64,000 nucleotides of DNA from Bacteroidota bacterium (lineage in GTDB: Bacteria; Bacteroidota; Ignavibacteria; SZUA-365), in contig JACZJN010000197.1 in the NCBI GenBank assembly GCA_014860565.1, positions 25,204 through 89,203 on the forward strand, written 5' to 3'. A model generated the notes under the pieces. The model was not told the DNA's origin. It searched no databases and worked only from the letters and a program-made list of their open reading frames with translations. Below, one piece after another: positions 1 to 8,977 of the stretch. Position 1 is the stretch's first letter. Each line of letters begins with the position of its first letter. A program made the position numbers and the translations under genes.

Positions 1-279
1 GCGGAAAAGCGTCTCAAGAGCGGGGGACATGAACACGCGGGAGACGTCCCCTCCATAAACCTTCGGTTTTCCCTGCAGTACCCGATTCGTTTCTGCGCGA
101 AGCATGTCGAGATCAGCCCCGATCTTTTTAATGAGGGAAACGGGAACACCCTCGCCGTCGGCGAGCAGTGAAGCCAGCAGATGCGTCGGTTCAAGCTGCT
201 GATGGGAATGTTCGGCAGCGATGCCCTGTGCGGTAGTGATGGCGTCCTGCGCCTTCACCGTGAATTGATCCAATCTCAT
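1..279 (-). CDS. clpB: ClpB disaggregase, N-terminal fragment (runs off window)
   Basis: The minus-strand frame opening at 279 encodes 93 residues before the window edge, with no stop. It begins MRLDQFTVKAQDAI and continues with the Clp_N repeat signature (LEPTHLLASLLAD around residues 29-41), the N-terminal domain of Hsp100/ClpB, which resolves protein aggregates with DnaK/DnaJ in the cytosol. The start is supported by an AGGAGG site at 288-293 that overlaps the stop of the upstream dnaJ-like gene, only 12 bases away, so the two are very probably co-transcribed. The AAA+ modules lie outside the window, so ClpA or ClpC cannot be formally excluded, but the N-terminus resembles ClpB most. Confidence 0.88.
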   Translation of the reverse strand, partial: MRLDQFTVKAQDAITTAQGIAAEHSHQQLEPTHLLASLLADGEGVPVSLIKKIGADLDMLRAETNRVLQGKPKVYGGDVSRVFMSPALETLFR

Positions 280-291
280 TCTATTGTCCTC

Positions 292-1062
292 CTAGAAGCG
301 CATCCCCAACTCCCTGAGCAGGGCTGCCGCTTTTGTTTTCTGTTCTTCCGTCAGGTTGACAGGGATGGTCAGGTGCGTGCGGATGTACAGGTCACCGCCT
401 TGCCCCCGGTCGTTGAAACCCATTCCGCGTACGCGAAGCACCGCCTCTGGCTGTGTTCCGGGAACGATTTTGACGTTCACCCTCTTCCCCTGCGGGGTTC
501 GAACGCGGATCGTCGATCCCAGCAGTGCCTGGCCAAGGTTAATGGGGATATCGACGTACGCGTCGTCACCCTTACGCTTGAAAAATGCGTCATGCGTGGC
601 TTCAGGGTGCATCGCTTCGCTGTTGCTTTTCGCGCCGCCAAAATCGAAATGGTAGCTCCGGCTTCGCTGCGATGGACGACGGCTCCGATTTCCTGCCCCT
701 CCGAATAGCTGTGAGAAGATATCGTCGAGACCACCACCGAAGCCCCAGGTGAATTCTTCCTGTTCACCGCCGCGACCACGATAACCGCCAAAGCGGTTGA
801 TGAAATCCTCGTACGACATATTTCCCGGTGGAGGCTGCCCTGCGCCGTAGCGACGCAATTCGTCGTATTTCCGGCGCTTCTCGGTGTCCTTCAGCACCTC
901 ATACGCTTCGCCGATCTCCTTGAATTTAGACTCGGCACTTATATCGTCGGGATGCCTGTCCGGATGATATTCCTTCGCCAGCTTCCGATACGCCTGTTTG
1001 ATTTCCGCTTCGGTCGCGGACTCGGCGACTTGCAATATTTCGTAGTAGTTCTTTTGATTCAT
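292..1062 (-). CDS. CbpA/DnaJ-type J-domain co-chaperone, zinc-finger-less
   Basis: This 256-residue protein opens with a J domain (residues about 4-70) with the HPD tripeptide at 33-35 that stimulates DnaK ATPase. A Gly/Phe-rich linker (about 75-140) and one C-terminal substrate-binding beta domain (about 168-250) follow. There is no CxxCxGxG zinc region, so it is type B (CbpA-like). It is shorter than the usual 300 or so residues because one C-terminal beta domain seems to be missing or merged. An AGGA site sits 6 bases before the ATG. It is the first gene of a leftward operon with clpB and diverges from hsp20, which suggests shared heat-shock control. Confidence 0.9.
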   Translation of the reverse strand: MNQKNYYEILQVAESATEAEIKQAYRKLAKEYHPDRHPDDISAESKFKEIGEAYEVLKDTEKRRKYDELRRYGAGQPPPGNMSYEDFINRFGGYRGRGGEQEEFTWGFGGGLDDIFSQLFGGAGNRSRRPSQRSRSYHFDFGGAKSNSEAMHPEATHDAFFKRKGDDAYVDIPINLGQALLGSTIRVRTPQGKRVNVKIVPGTQPEAVLRVRGMGFNDRGQGGDLYIRTHLTIPVNLTEEQKTKAAALLRELGMRF

Positions 1063-1122
1063 GGTAATCCTGTTCTAATGCAATCATCATACCAAAGCGC
1101 TTTTAAGGGAAAAATCAACCAC

Positions 1123-1261
1123 ATTGGCATCATTTGTTGCCAATACGTCGCCACACTATGACATATTGGCATGCTCATGACATTTATTGTAAATTCATAG
1201 GCCTTCTAGGGTCATATTGTCATGCAAATATGCCATTATTGACAATCAACGTAATTGGCAT
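1123..1261. promoter_or_regulatory. Candidate heat-shock operator array (ATTGGCA half-sites)
   Basis: The divergent region between dnaJ-like and hsp20 holds a perfect inverted repeat, ATTGGCA-N8-TGCCAAT (1123-1129/1138-1144). A second copy with the same 7-8-7 geometry, ATTGTCA-N8-TGCCATT, lies at 1216-1222/1231-1237. Further exact ATTGGCA sites lie at 1165-1171 and 1254-1260, with a near match ATTGACA at 1238-1244. The motif is neither CIRCE (HrcA) nor HAIR (HspR). Given the flanking genes it could bind a regulator of the heat-shock genes on both sides; this is inferred from position and symmetry only. Confidence 0.5.
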
Positions 1262-1335
1262 AACAGTTGAGTATACTCTTGGCGAAGAAACAAATCACGA
1301 TTCAACGATCTTAACCTAACAGGAGGAATGATACC

Positions 1336-1776
1336 ATGACAGTCGTACGCTGGAACCCCGTCAACGAAATGATGAACCTGCAGCGCGAGATGAACCGCTT
1401 TTTCAACGGCATGCCGACCCGTCGGGAGCGCGACGAAGACTATGAGTCCGCGGTCTGGAGTCCGATGACCGACATCACCGAAGACGCCGACAAGTATGAG
1501 CTGACCTTCGATATTCCTGGAATGACGAAGGAAAACATCAAGATGAATTTCACCGACAACACGCTGAAAATCAGCGGCGAACGCAAATCCGAAGTGGAGA
1601 AGAAGGACGCAACCTGCCATCGGGTCGAGCGGTTGAGCGGGAAATTCTATCGCAGCTTCAACTTCCCGACGCAGGTGGATGCAGAGCATATTTCCGCTTC
1701 GTACAAGGATGGCGTCCTCATCGTGACGGTCCCCAAGTCCGAGGAAGTCAAACCTCGTCAGATCTCCATCAACTGA
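1336..1776 (+). CDS. Small heat shock protein, Hsp20/alpha-crystallin family
   Basis: The 146-residue product is the normal size for a bacterial small heat shock protein, an ATP-independent holdase that keeps unfolding proteins soluble for DnaK and ClpB. The alpha-crystallin domain covers roughly residues 40-135. The C-terminal tail carries the I-x-I assembly motif (ISI, just before the final Asn) used to dock oligomers. AGGAGG at 1321-1326 lies nine bases before the ATG. It diverges from the dnaJ-clpB operon and ends at a strong terminator, so it forms a single-gene unit. Confidence 0.95.
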   Translation: MTVVRWNPVNEMMNLQREMNRFFNGMPTRRERDEDYESAVWSPMTDITEDADKYELTFDIPGMTKENIKMNFTDNTLKISGERKSEVEKKDATCHRVERLSGKFYRSFNFPTQVDAEHISASYKDGVLIVTVPKSEEVKPRQISIN

Positions 1777-1809
1777 TATTTTTCAATCACATCGCTTTTC
1801 GCGCACATC

Positions 1810-1843
1810 ATCCCCCGGTGGGTTTGCTCTCCGGGGGATTTTC
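1810..1843 (+). terminator. Rho-independent terminator after hsp20
   Basis: A 9 bp stem (ATCCCCCGG at 1810-1818 pairing with CCGGGGGAT at 1831-1839) is followed by TTTTCT. It lies just past the hsp20 stop and abuts the stop of the convergent permease gene. Confidence 0.85.
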
Positions 1844-2907
1844 TATTCCGAGTGTCTTCCTGAGGGAATGGATCCACTCATGAGCACACCGATCGGCTTG
1901 AGGGGTTCGATATTTTCAAAAATGATCTTCAGAATCGACATTATGGGCACCGCGAGTATCATACCCCAGATTCCCCACAGCCAGCCCCAGAAAATCAGTG
2001 CAACCAACACAAGAAGCGGACTGAGGTTGAGACTGAATTCCATGACCTTGGGCTCGACCACGTTGCCCATGATCCCCTGCGTCACGGCAAGCAGTGCGAG
2101 TATAAGCAGCGGTGTGGACACGGAATCGAACTGCAGAAAGGAAATCGTGATGGGGAAAATGATCGCGACGATCGAGCCGATATTGGGAATAAAATTCAAC
2201 AGGAAGGTCAGGAATCCCCAGAGCAGCGCAAAATCCACCCCGAAAATGATGAGAATGCCCGTCGTCAGCGCTCCAGTCGCCAGACTGATGAGCGTCTTGG
2301 CGATCAGATATTGCCGCACGCGCTGATCGATGCTCACGAGCATGGCGGAAAGGGCCTGGGAATGGCGTTTGACCATCGAGTAGCGCACTTTGGCGACAAG
2401 ATCCCCGCTTCCGGCCAGTATGAAGAACATCAGGAGGAGTATCAGGAAGATATTGCCCAATCCCGAAAAAACGGATCCAGCGCCCGAGGTCACGACGGAA
2501 GTAAGTGCGGAGAAATCAACCAGGTCCCCGAACCCGAAATTTTCCGGTTTGATATCGAAGCGGGCGGCAAAGTGATCGAGTTTGAGGGTGAGTTCGCGCA
2601 GGATCAGTGAGAGTTTGTCCTGATATTTCGGCGCCTCGCGGATAAAAGACTCGAAGCTGGAATAGACAATTACCGACAGCCCGAAAAAGAGTCCCGAAAT
2701 GAAAATGAATACCATCAGGAGTGCAAGCGGAGCGGGAATCTTCTTCTTTTTCAGATACAGGACGAATGGCTTGAAAATGTAAGAAAGGAATATGGCGAGA
2801 ATGAAGGGAAGAAGCACGGATTGCAGTTGATACAACAATACACCCGTTGCGAAAACGACGATAATTCCAAGAAAAACATTTGTCAGCTGTAATTCTTTGC
2901 TTTCCAT
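1843..2907 (-). CDS. AI-2E family transporter (PerM/TqsA-like permease)
   Basis: A 354-residue polytopic membrane protein with about eight hydrophobic segments and the family's conserved LNFIPNIGS stretch in the C-terminal half. Members of this family (TqsA, PerM) are inner-membrane exporters or permeases. The substrate cannot be told from sequence, and autoinducer-2 export should not be assumed. I place the start at 2907 (MESKELQ), not at the upstream in-frame ATG at 3030, because an AGGAG site sits 7 bases before it and the first membrane helix follows directly. The extra 41 residues of the longer frame look non-coding. Confidence 0.88.
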   Translation of the reverse strand: MESKELQLTNVFLGIIVVFATGVLLYQLQSVLLPFILAIFLSYIFKPFVLYLKKKKIPAPLALLMVFIFISGLFFGLSVIVYSSFESFIREAPKYQDKLSLILRELTLKLDHFAARFDIKPENFGFGDLVDFSALTSVVTSGAGSVFSGLGNIFLILLLMFFILAGSGDLVAKVRYSMVKRHSQALSAMLVSIDQRVRQYLIAKTLISLATGALTTGILIIFGVDFALLWGFLTFLLNFIPNIGSIVAIIFPITISFLQFDSVSTPLLILALLAVTQGIMGNVVEPKVMEFSLNLSPLLVLVALIFWGWLWGIWGMILAVPIMSILKIIFENIEPLKPIGVLMSGSIPSGRHSE

Positions 2908-3116
2908 TGGCGCTCCTATAACGGAATATCCCAAAGTACACCGATCCGGGATGAATCGAAAGCCCCATGAATCCCTTGGCCCCCATACGACATCCCATGT
3001 TTCATGGGCCTGATTTCCCGGGTCCGACAATCCAGGCCGGCAGGAAAGCGAAGGAAATTTCCGATCGCAGGACAGAAGACGCTGCGAAGGACTATTTCAC
3101 TGCATGTCGCGAGGGC

Positions 3117-3146
3117 TTGACCGGTATTGTAAAAAGGTGGTAACTT
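3117..3146 (+). promoter_or_regulatory. Likely sigma-70-type promoter of the NlpC/P60 gene
   Basis: TTGACC (3117-3122), an 18 bp spacer and TAACTT (3141-3146) lie about 57 bases before the assigned start of the NlpC/P60 gene. The rest of the stretch 2908-3116 shows no gene. Confidence 0.5.
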
Positions 3147-3202
3147 TTTATTCGTCTCGCCTTGGGCGGGACCGCATGGAGTTACTACTAGTACGGAGAC
3201 CT

Positions 3203-3940
3203 ATGAAGAAGAAGATCATTGTGAAAGCTCTTATTATGCTTTCGCTTGCAATCGGACTGGCCTCGATGCCCGCCATGATGTCGGGAGCCCCGATACCCAA
3301 CGGCAGCAGCAAGGACGCCAAGACCACCAAAGCTGAAAAGAAACGGATTGCCAGAAAAGAACGCGCACTATCTGTGCTTCGCGAGTACCTGCCCCGGTAC
3401 GCTGATATTCTCGAAACAGAGATGGTCAGGTTTGAAGACGCGTTTTACGGCGGAAGTTCGTTACTCCCCATCAAGACAAACTTCGACGCTCGCTCACCGT
3501 TTACCAATCCCTTCATGCGCCTGCAGCTGATGCAGGTGATCAATGACTGGCTCGGAACCCGCTACCGCTTCGGCGGACGGTCGAAAGCCGGCGTTGACTG
3601 CTCGGGTTTCACTTCAAAAGCGATGACCGAGGCGCTCGGGCACGATTTCATCGGGAGTTCCCGCGTGCAGGCTGCACAGTTCTCCCCGATTATCAGCGTG
3701 GACAGTCTCCAATTCGGCGATATCATCTTTTTCACCGGCACGAGCCGCCGCTCCAATCGCATCGGACACGTGGGCATCTATCTGGGGAACGGTGTTTTCG
3801 CGCATTCCTCGACATCGGTCGGCGTGACGTTCAATCACCTGAGTGACGGGTACTATTCACGTCGGTATCGCTTCGGAGGACGCTTCACAAACAGCCCCGC
3901 CTCAGACATAGAACGGGCCGGCGTCTACGCGCACCCCTGA
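3203..3940 (+). CDS. Secreted NlpC/P60 cell-wall endopeptidase
   Basis: With the start at 3203 the protein is 245 residues and begins with a lysine-rich signal peptide (MKKKIIVKALIM, then a hydrophobic core), so export to the periplasm is likely. The C-terminal NlpC/P60 domain has the catalytic cysteine in DCSGF (Cys133), the histidine in GHVGIY (His189) and a third polar residue (His201). Such enzymes cut D-Glu-to-diamino-acid bonds in peptidoglycan stem peptides. GGAG at 3195-3198 is close to this ATG. A longer frame from 3104 would bury the signal peptide. The gene stands alone with its own promoter and terminator. Confidence 0.9.
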   Translation: MKKKIIVKALIMLSLAIGLASMPAMMSGAPIPNGSSKDAKTTKAEKKRIARKERALSVLREYLPRYADILETEMVRFEDAFYGGSSLLPIKTNFDARSPFTNPFMRLQLMQVINDWLGTRYRFGGRSKAGVDCSGFTSKAMTEALGHDFIGSSRVQAAQFSPIISVDSLQFGDIIFFTGTSRRSNRIGHVGIYLGNGVFAHSSTSVGVTFNHLSDGYYSRRYRFGGRFTNSPASDIERAGVYAHP

Positions 3941-3992
3941 TCTCTATCGAGAAGCACTCCGCTCACCCCTGAATTTCATCTGTAGAAATTGG

Positions 3993-4019
3993 AAAGTCCG
4001 CCACGTGGCGGACTTTTTC
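3993..4019 (+). terminator. Terminator after the NlpC/P60 gene
   Basis: The near-perfect palindrome AAAGTCCGCC-ACGT-GGCGGACTTT (3993-4016) runs into a T tract. It lies between convergent genes and may act in both directions. Confidence 0.8.
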
Positions 4020-4039
4020 ATTTTGTCTGTCCTGTTCCG

Positions 4040-4675
4040 TTAATCAGCGACTTGCGGCTTTTCGCGACGAAGCTCTGTCTTGAACACCATATCCCAGAGA
4101 GGCGAACTCACTCCGAAGCCGTTTTCCGGGTCCTGGAAGTGGTGGCGCATGTGCAGCTCGCGCAACCTGCCAAAAAACTTCCCCTTGATCGGGAAATGGT
4201 GAACAGCGTAGTGCGTCATGTCATAAAACAGATAACCCGTGAGAAAGCCCGCGGAAAACGGTGCGGCAGCAGGGAACCCCATGACAGCGGCGAACAGAAA
4301 GTAGAAAAGGCCGGCAAGGGGAAGACTGATGGTCGGCACCATCACCAGGCGCAGCGGATCACTGGGATAGTCGTGATGTACGCCATGAAACATCCAGTGG
4401 ATGCGCGCTCCCCATGCGCTCGTCGGTTTATAATGGAATATGAAACGATGAAGAAAGTACTCCGCAAAGGTCCAGAACGCCAGTCCGATGAGCGCAAGCG
4501 GAACGATCGTCACGATGCGCAGCGCGTAATGTTCAACGGACAAGAAAAGCAGAGCCGCGATGATCGGGACGAAAAACAGAAGCGGAACAACCCAATGCAC
4601 ATGTGAGAGAAACTCGGCGATGTCATTCTGAAACATCCGGGGAGTTTCGCGCTTATTCGATACATACATCTTCAT
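4040..4675 (-). CDS. Fatty acid hydroxylase / sterol desaturase family membrane protein
   Basis: About 211 residues from the start at 4675 (MKMYVSNKRE). The protein has several membrane helices interleaved with the histidine clusters of di-iron hydroxylases: HRFIFH, HWMFHGVHHDYP, HYAVHHF and HMRHHF. Spacing and order match FA2H/Scs7-like fatty acid 2-hydroxylases, which hydroxylate acyl chains of membrane lipids such as sphingolipids. The true substrate is unknown. The longer frame to 4813 runs into the terminator of the upstream gene, so I prefer the internal start, although its ribosome binding site is weak. Confidence 0.85.
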   Translation of the reverse strand: MKMYVSNKRETPRMFQNDIAEFLSHVHWVVPLLFFVPIIAALLFLSVEHYALRIVTIVPLALIGLAFWTFAEYFLHRFIFHYKPTSAWGARIHWMFHGVHHDYPSDPLRLVMVPTISLPLAGLFYFLFAAVMGFPAAAPFSAGFLTGYLFYDMTHYAVHHFPIKGKFFGRLRELHMRHHFQDPENGFGVSSPLWDMVFKTELRREKPQVAD

Positions 4676-4763
4676 GAAACAGCTCTCGGGAAGATTCAAT
4701 GCAGCTATAACAGCCGACCACCTGCATTGCGTTCCATTACGGTCAATTTGGGAGTCGTCCGGA

Positions 4764-4800
4764 TGAAAAATATGCGCCCCGGCCTCATGACCGGGGGCGC
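4764..4800 (-). terminator. Terminator of the YVTN propeller gene
   Basis: Read on the minus strand, GCGCCCCCGG and CCGGGGCGC form a stem with an 8-base loop (4774-4800), followed by ATATTTTTC. It lies downstream of the propeller gene and upstream of the hydroxylase. Confidence 0.8.
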
Positions 4801-4873
4801 TTCCAATCTGCATCCGAGGTTCAGGTCACGTTCTGACACATCTCACCAGCGACCTATGAGAGGGAGGTCGGTC

Positions 4874-5890
4874 CTAACGTTCGACGACGACGATACCGCC
4901 GATGGTTGTTCGCAGGGAGATGGAACGGATATGCTCGAGCGTGAGCATGCTGTACCATTTCAGATCGTTTGACGCAACGTACACCACCTTGTTGTTGTGG
5001 TTGACGGCGATGCCGTTGAGCACGACGCCCGAGTTGAAAATCTTGGTGATTTCGTTCTTGGATGCGTCGATAACGTTGACGCCGTCGATTTCCTTGAACG
5101 TATCCTTGTGGTTGAGCACAAAGGCGTATTTTCCGTCGGGACTGAAGATGATACGCTTCTGGATACCAGTGTGGTATTTCGGAACGTCGATCACGCCGGT
5201 CTGCTGATTATTGGCCGTGTTGATCACCTGGATCTTGTTCGCCGAGCCATAGGTCACGTAGCCGAGCGCGGCGGTCGGGCTGCAGGCAATGCCCCAGACA
5301 TTGCTTTCAAACCCGGCAAGCAGCTTGACGCTGCCGACCTGCTTGTTGTCCTCGGTATTGAAGACGCGGATACCTTCACCCTTGTTCACGACAAAGAGCT
5401 TCGTCCCGTCGCCGGATACCGCCATCGCACTGATATTCTTTCCAGCGTCGAATTGTGCGGTGACATTTTCCTTCTGTGTATCGATGACGTACACGCGAAG
5501 ATCGCGCGAAGGATCATCGGAGCGTTCGGCAACATAGACGCGTGTACCTTCCCAGTTCCGGATCATGACACCGGTATTGATGCCCCTGCGGTTCACTGGC
5601 AGACGCAGTACCTGCACTTCTCTCGCTTCCGCCAGATCAACGATTGATACCGTGATATCTCCCGTGTTGCTGACATAGAGTCTCGACAGGTCTGCGTTCA
5701 GCACGACATCGAGTGGATCGCGGCCCACCTGGATGCGCTGCACCAGACGGCTGCTACCGGGATCGACCACGGCAATGTTCCCCTCGTCCGTCAGTGCGGC
5801 ATAAACAAATGGTTTCTGTGCGGACGCAATTTCACTGCAGAGAAGCACTGCCAGGACAAACAGGGCGAAAGCGGTGAGGAATGGTTTCAT
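4874..5890 (-). CDS. Secreted YVTN-family beta-propeller protein
   Basis: From the start at 5890 the protein is 338 residues, with a clear signal peptide (MKPFLTAFALFVLAVLL, cleaved near SEIASAQ). The rest is a seven-bladed YVTN propeller; each blade has strands such as LYVSNTGDITVSIVDL or KLFVVNKGEGIRVFN. These propellers occur in surface or periplasmic proteins and typically mediate binding; no catalytic residues are visible. The frame extends upstream to 6031, but that part would precede the signal peptide. No strong ribosome binding site is seen. It diverges from the metallophosphoesterase gene. Confidence 0.85.
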   Translation of the reverse strand: MKPFLTAFALFVLAVLLCSEIASAQKPFVYAALTDEGNIAVVDPGSSRLVQRIQVGRDPLDVVLNADLSRLYVSNTGDITVSIVDLAEAREVQVLRLPVNRRGINTGVMIRNWEGTRVYVAERSDDPSRDLRVYVIDTQKENVTAQFDAGKNISAMAVSGDGTKLFVVNKGEGIRVFNTEDNKQVGSVKLLAGFESNVWGIACSPTAALGYVTYGSANKIQVINTANNQQTGVIDVPKYHTGIQKRIIFSPDGKYAFVLNHKDTFKEIDGVNVIDASKNEITKIFNSGVVLNGIAVNHNNKVVYVASNDLKWYSMLTLEHIRSISLRTTIGGIVVVER

Positions 5891-6093
5891 AAGTAAACTC
5901 GTTTGGCTATGGGTAAGGACTACTCGGCTGAATACAATGGTAGCAAACAGGGATGTCTCAATCAAGAACAGAGGACGAAAAACACTCTTTGAGGTAAAAA
6001 GCCACCGCAACAATTCCTGTGGGGCACGCATAGTTCCATTGATTCCGAGACCGCATATTCCGATAATACGTAAATGAATGCAGGACTGTTCCC

Positions 6094-7314
6094 ATGAGAG
6101 TGTATTTCCCGATTCTGTTCAGCATGGTTGTGATCGCGATTCTCAGTGGATTCGAGATCCTCCTCCTGAAGAAACTCCATCGTGACTGGTGGCAATACCG
6201 GAAGGTACGGCAGCTATCGTACGGCATCCCCCTTGCGGGTATTGCCGGTCTGACCTTGTGGGCATTGGGAGTGGCGCTCGAGTTCGATTTGATCGTCACC
6301 ATTGGCGCATCGCTTACGACCGGAATTCTGGTACTCGGACTCGCGCTCATGATCTCCCTGCCGCTCTCTGGCGTTTTTCATGCCATCGACAGGTTCGTCT
6401 CCTTTCTTCTTCGGAAGCGGAGTGAGCGGCGAGGCAATGAACCGCCTCCTGATCCGTCGCGACGAAGACTCCTCACGACATCCGCCGCGGCTTTCCCGAT
6501 TCTCGCGATCGCCGCGGGCGGGAAAGGCCTGGCGACGGCGTACAGCGAGCCACGCATGCCCGTCATCCCGCTGCACTATCCGGATCTTCCGGCGGGCCTC
6601 GAGGGTCTGCGTATTCTTCACATCACCGACGTACACATCGGCCTGATTATCGGCTTTGATGAAGTGGAACGGATGGTCGAGCTCTCCGCAGCGCAAAAGC
6701 CTGATCTCGTGCTGCTGACCGGTGATTTTTCAGACGACGCCGACAGCTACCTCGACGCGCTTCGGCTGGCGGGGCAAATACCTGCCCGTTACGGCGGCTT
6801 CGCCTCCATCGGAAACCATGAATATTTCCGAGGCATCAAGGCCATCGTGAGAGCGTATGAAAAGGGTCCTATTCCCCTGTTCATAAACAGCGGCACAAAC
6901 ATCGATATTGGTGGCACGCCGCTTTATATCGCCGGTGTCGATGATCCGCGCTCCAATTTCGGACTCCCCGCGGGTTTCTTTGAACGCGGCATCGACGTTG
7001 CCATGCGCGATGCTCCGTCGAATGTGTTTTCCATACTCATGTGCCATCGCCCCAATGGATTCGATGCCGCCGCGCAAGCCGGCATTCCGCTCACGCTCTC
7101 GGGCCACACCCACGGCGGCCAGATCGGCTTCAATGGGCGCAGCCTTCTTTATGCCACCAATCCCGAGAAATACATGTGGGGGCAATATCAGAAAAACGGA
7201 TCCCAGTTGTACGTCTCGTCGGGAGCGGGACACTGGTTCCCCTATCGTCTGGGCTGCCCGACCGAAATTCCCCTCTACGTGTTGACGTCCATCCCCCCCT
7301 CGGCTCAGGAGTGA
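6094..7314 (+). CDS. Membrane-anchored metallophosphoesterase (YkuE/COG1408 type)
   Basis: The 406-residue protein has three or four N-terminal hydrophobic segments (about 1-115). A twin-arginine-like SRRRLLTTSAAAFP segment follows at about 125, then a calcineurin-like phosphoesterase domain. All metal-binding blocks are present: DVHIG, GDFSDD, GNHEY, the CHRP histidine and SGHTHGG. It should hydrolyse phosphoesters outside the inner membrane; relatives act on UDP-diacylglucosamine or unknown lipids. Its last 10 bases overlap the end of the convergent DUF2461 gene. Confidence 0.9.
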   Translation: MRVYFPILFSMVVIAILSGFEILLLKKLHRDWWQYRKVRQLSYGIPLAGIAGLTLWALGVALEFDLIVTIGASLTTGILVLGLALMISLPLSGVFHAIDRFVSFLLRKRSERRGNEPPPDPSRRRLLTTSAAAFPILAIAAGGKGLATAYSEPRMPVIPLHYPDLPAGLEGLRILHITDVHIGLIIGFDEVERMVELSAAQKPDLVLLTGDFSDDADSYLDALRLAGQIPARYGGFASIGNHEYFRGIKAIVRAYEKGPIPLFINSGTNIDIGGTPLYIAGVDDPRSNFGLPAGFFERGIDVAMRDAPSNVFSILMCHRPNGFDAAAQAGIPLTLSGHTHGGQIGFNGRSLLYATNPEKYMWGQYQKNGSQLYVSSGAGHWFPYRLGCPTEIPLYVLTSIPPSAQE

Positions 7315-8012
7315 TCGGCCAGCCAGCGCACGAGCGGCGCCATCGCGGCAAAATGCTCCACGAGGCTGTCGAGTAGCGCCGCCTCCGTCACCTGCGCAAC
7401 GGGGAGGGTCTGCCAGCAGAGAAACTGCTTTTTTTTCAGAAGATCGGCATCAGGATGTTCCTTGTCGTATCCCTGCGGTACGCGGGTCAGTTCCTCCCCC
7501 ACCAGTTCACCAAAAAACCGTTTGAATTTCTTTTCCTTCAAAATGGCGCGCAGCGGCGCTGCATCCGCATCAATGGCCTTGCGCAGATTTTTCAGACGGT
7601 CGCCCTGCGGTGCGTATAATCCGCCCCCGATTCCCAGTTCGTCGGGCGTGATGTGGAAGTAGAATGCCGCATCGATCTTACGGTCGAAACCGCGGTAGGT
7701 AAACGCGGCGGCGATCCAAACCTTGTACGGCGATTTATCCGCACTGAAGCGCACGTCACGATAGATCCGGTACATCGCCTTTTTCGGTTCAAGTACGATA
7801 TCGGGATCGATCGCGTGAAGCCGCGCTGCCAGGCTGCTCAGCAGCATCTGCATCGGGTCCTTTACATTCTGCTCATATCGCTGCTTGTGTTCCGCAAACC
7901 ACTCGCGGTTGTTGTTTTTCTTCAGGTCCTTGAGAAACTTCAATGTGTCTTTGGGGAAACCGTCGAAGGGAGGAAGGGTGTCTTCATTGAAGGGATTTAT
8001 CTGTCGGGCCAT
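7305..8012 (-). CDS. DUF2461 family protein
   Basis: The 235-residue product matches the DUF2461/TIGR02453 family, including the N-terminal FPKDTLKFLKDLKKNN and NREWFAEHKQRYE stretches and the central FHI block. The family is widespread and its biochemical function is not established. The start overlaps the end of trmO by 16 bases, which indicates co-transcription and probable translational coupling. No signal peptide or membrane segment is seen, so it is cytosolic. Confidence 0.88.
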   Translation of the reverse strand: MARQINPFNEDTLPPFDGFPKDTLKFLKDLKKNNNREWFAEHKQRYEQNVKDPMQMLLSSLAARLHAIDPDIVLEPKKAMYRIYRDVRFSADKSPYKVWIAAAFTYRGFDRKIDAAFYFHITPDELGIGGGLYAPQGDRLKNLRKAIDADAAPLRAILKEKKFKRFFGELVGEELTRVPQGYDKEHPDADLLKKKQFLCWQTLPVAQVTEAALLDSLVEHFAAMAPLVRWLADHS

Positions 8013-8797
8013 GGGAAACTCGCATGATTGTTGAACTGATGGTGAATGTCCTTGTCTTCGTATCGATCTCCCGGAGAAGCGAGATCCTCCTCTGAGTATC
8101 CGCTGAACACCTCCTGAATATCGACGACACGCCTGTCGTCGTCGACGCGAAAGCGCAGTCGCCAGGTGCGATACGCCAGCATGTACTCTTCTGACACATG
8201 CCCGGAGGGGTACACGCGCTTGCGCGCTCCGTCGCGAGGCGCTGCCTCGAGCTGGGTGCGCGCGAAGGGGAAAATGTCGACGCCGTGTTCACGCAGCCAG
8301 GCCAGCTGCGCCTCGGCACGTTGCTGGCACTGCACGGTATACAATTCCTCGTTTCTCGGTACCCAGCCCGTCGCCGCGTCTGTGAAACTGTCGGCATACG
8401 GCAGGTAGGGCTTGATATCCAGCACCGGCGTTCCGTCCAGCAGATCGCATTCGGCGATGTGCAGCGTCAGTCCGTCGATTCCGAGAAGGCGCACACAGCT
8501 GAGGCCGACCGGATTCGGCCGATACGGTGCGCGGGTGGCGAACACGCCGACCTTGTCCGCACGGTGGCGGGGGACATGGACCCGCGGCTTCCAGCCCGTG
8601 TTCAGGTGAAAAACGTATATGAGCCAGATGCGTTCAAATCCTTCGAGATCATCCAGCGCCTGTTCGAAATTACGGCCGGGAAGCAGAAGCACGCGCGCGG
8701 TATGCGATGCATCGAGCGTACCCTGCCGCGGTACGTCATAGCGGTTGCGCCGCTCAGAGGCCACGGTGGCGATCGGGTTGAAGGTCCAGGAGTCCAT
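7997..8797 (-). CDS. trmO: TrmO: tRNA t6A37 N6-methyltransferase
   Basis: The 266-residue protein is an SAM-dependent methyltransferase of the TrmO/TsaA (UPF0066) beta-barrel fold. It converts t6A37 to m6t6A37 in ACY-decoding tRNA-Thr. The signature FATRAPYRPNPVGLS lies at about residues 85-100, followed by the conserved DLLDGTPVLDIKPYLPYAD block. The C-terminal extension (about 160-266) resembles the accessory domain of gammaproteobacterial TrmO. It is the first gene of a two-gene operon with DUF2461 and diverges from the dehydrogenase at 8978. Confidence 0.92.
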   Translation of the reverse strand: MDSWTFNPIATVASERRNRYDVPRQGTLDASHTARVLLLPGRNFEQALDDLEGFERIWLIYVFHLNTGWKPRVHVPRHRADKVGVFATRAPYRPNPVGLSCVRLLGIDGLTLHIAECDLLDGTPVLDIKPYLPYADSFTDAATGWVPRNEELYTVQCQQRAEAQLAWLREHGVDIFPFARTQLEAAPRDGARKRVYPSGHVSEEYMLAYRTWRLRFRVDDDRRVVDIQEVFSGYSEEDLASPGDRYEDKDIHHQFNNHASFPWPDR

Positions 8798-8977
8798 CCG
8801 CTAATATAGGAAAGGACGGCGACGGGCGCGAGTTCGCTTACGCACGCTGATCGGTTGTGCCATTGCATGCATCTGACGGGAAACCGACCCCCAAGGGCAA
8901 ATGCGATGAAATGCGTATGTTAGGGATTGCGGCAGATGGCGCCGTGCATCCCACGCTTCGCAGAACGAGTGCAGTTC

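Noticed and set aside
1124-1140. Sigma-54-like TGGCA...TTGC sequence near the heat-shock genes
   Set aside because: Spacing is one base too long and the bases are better explained by the inverted repeat ATTGGCA-N8-TGCCAAT.
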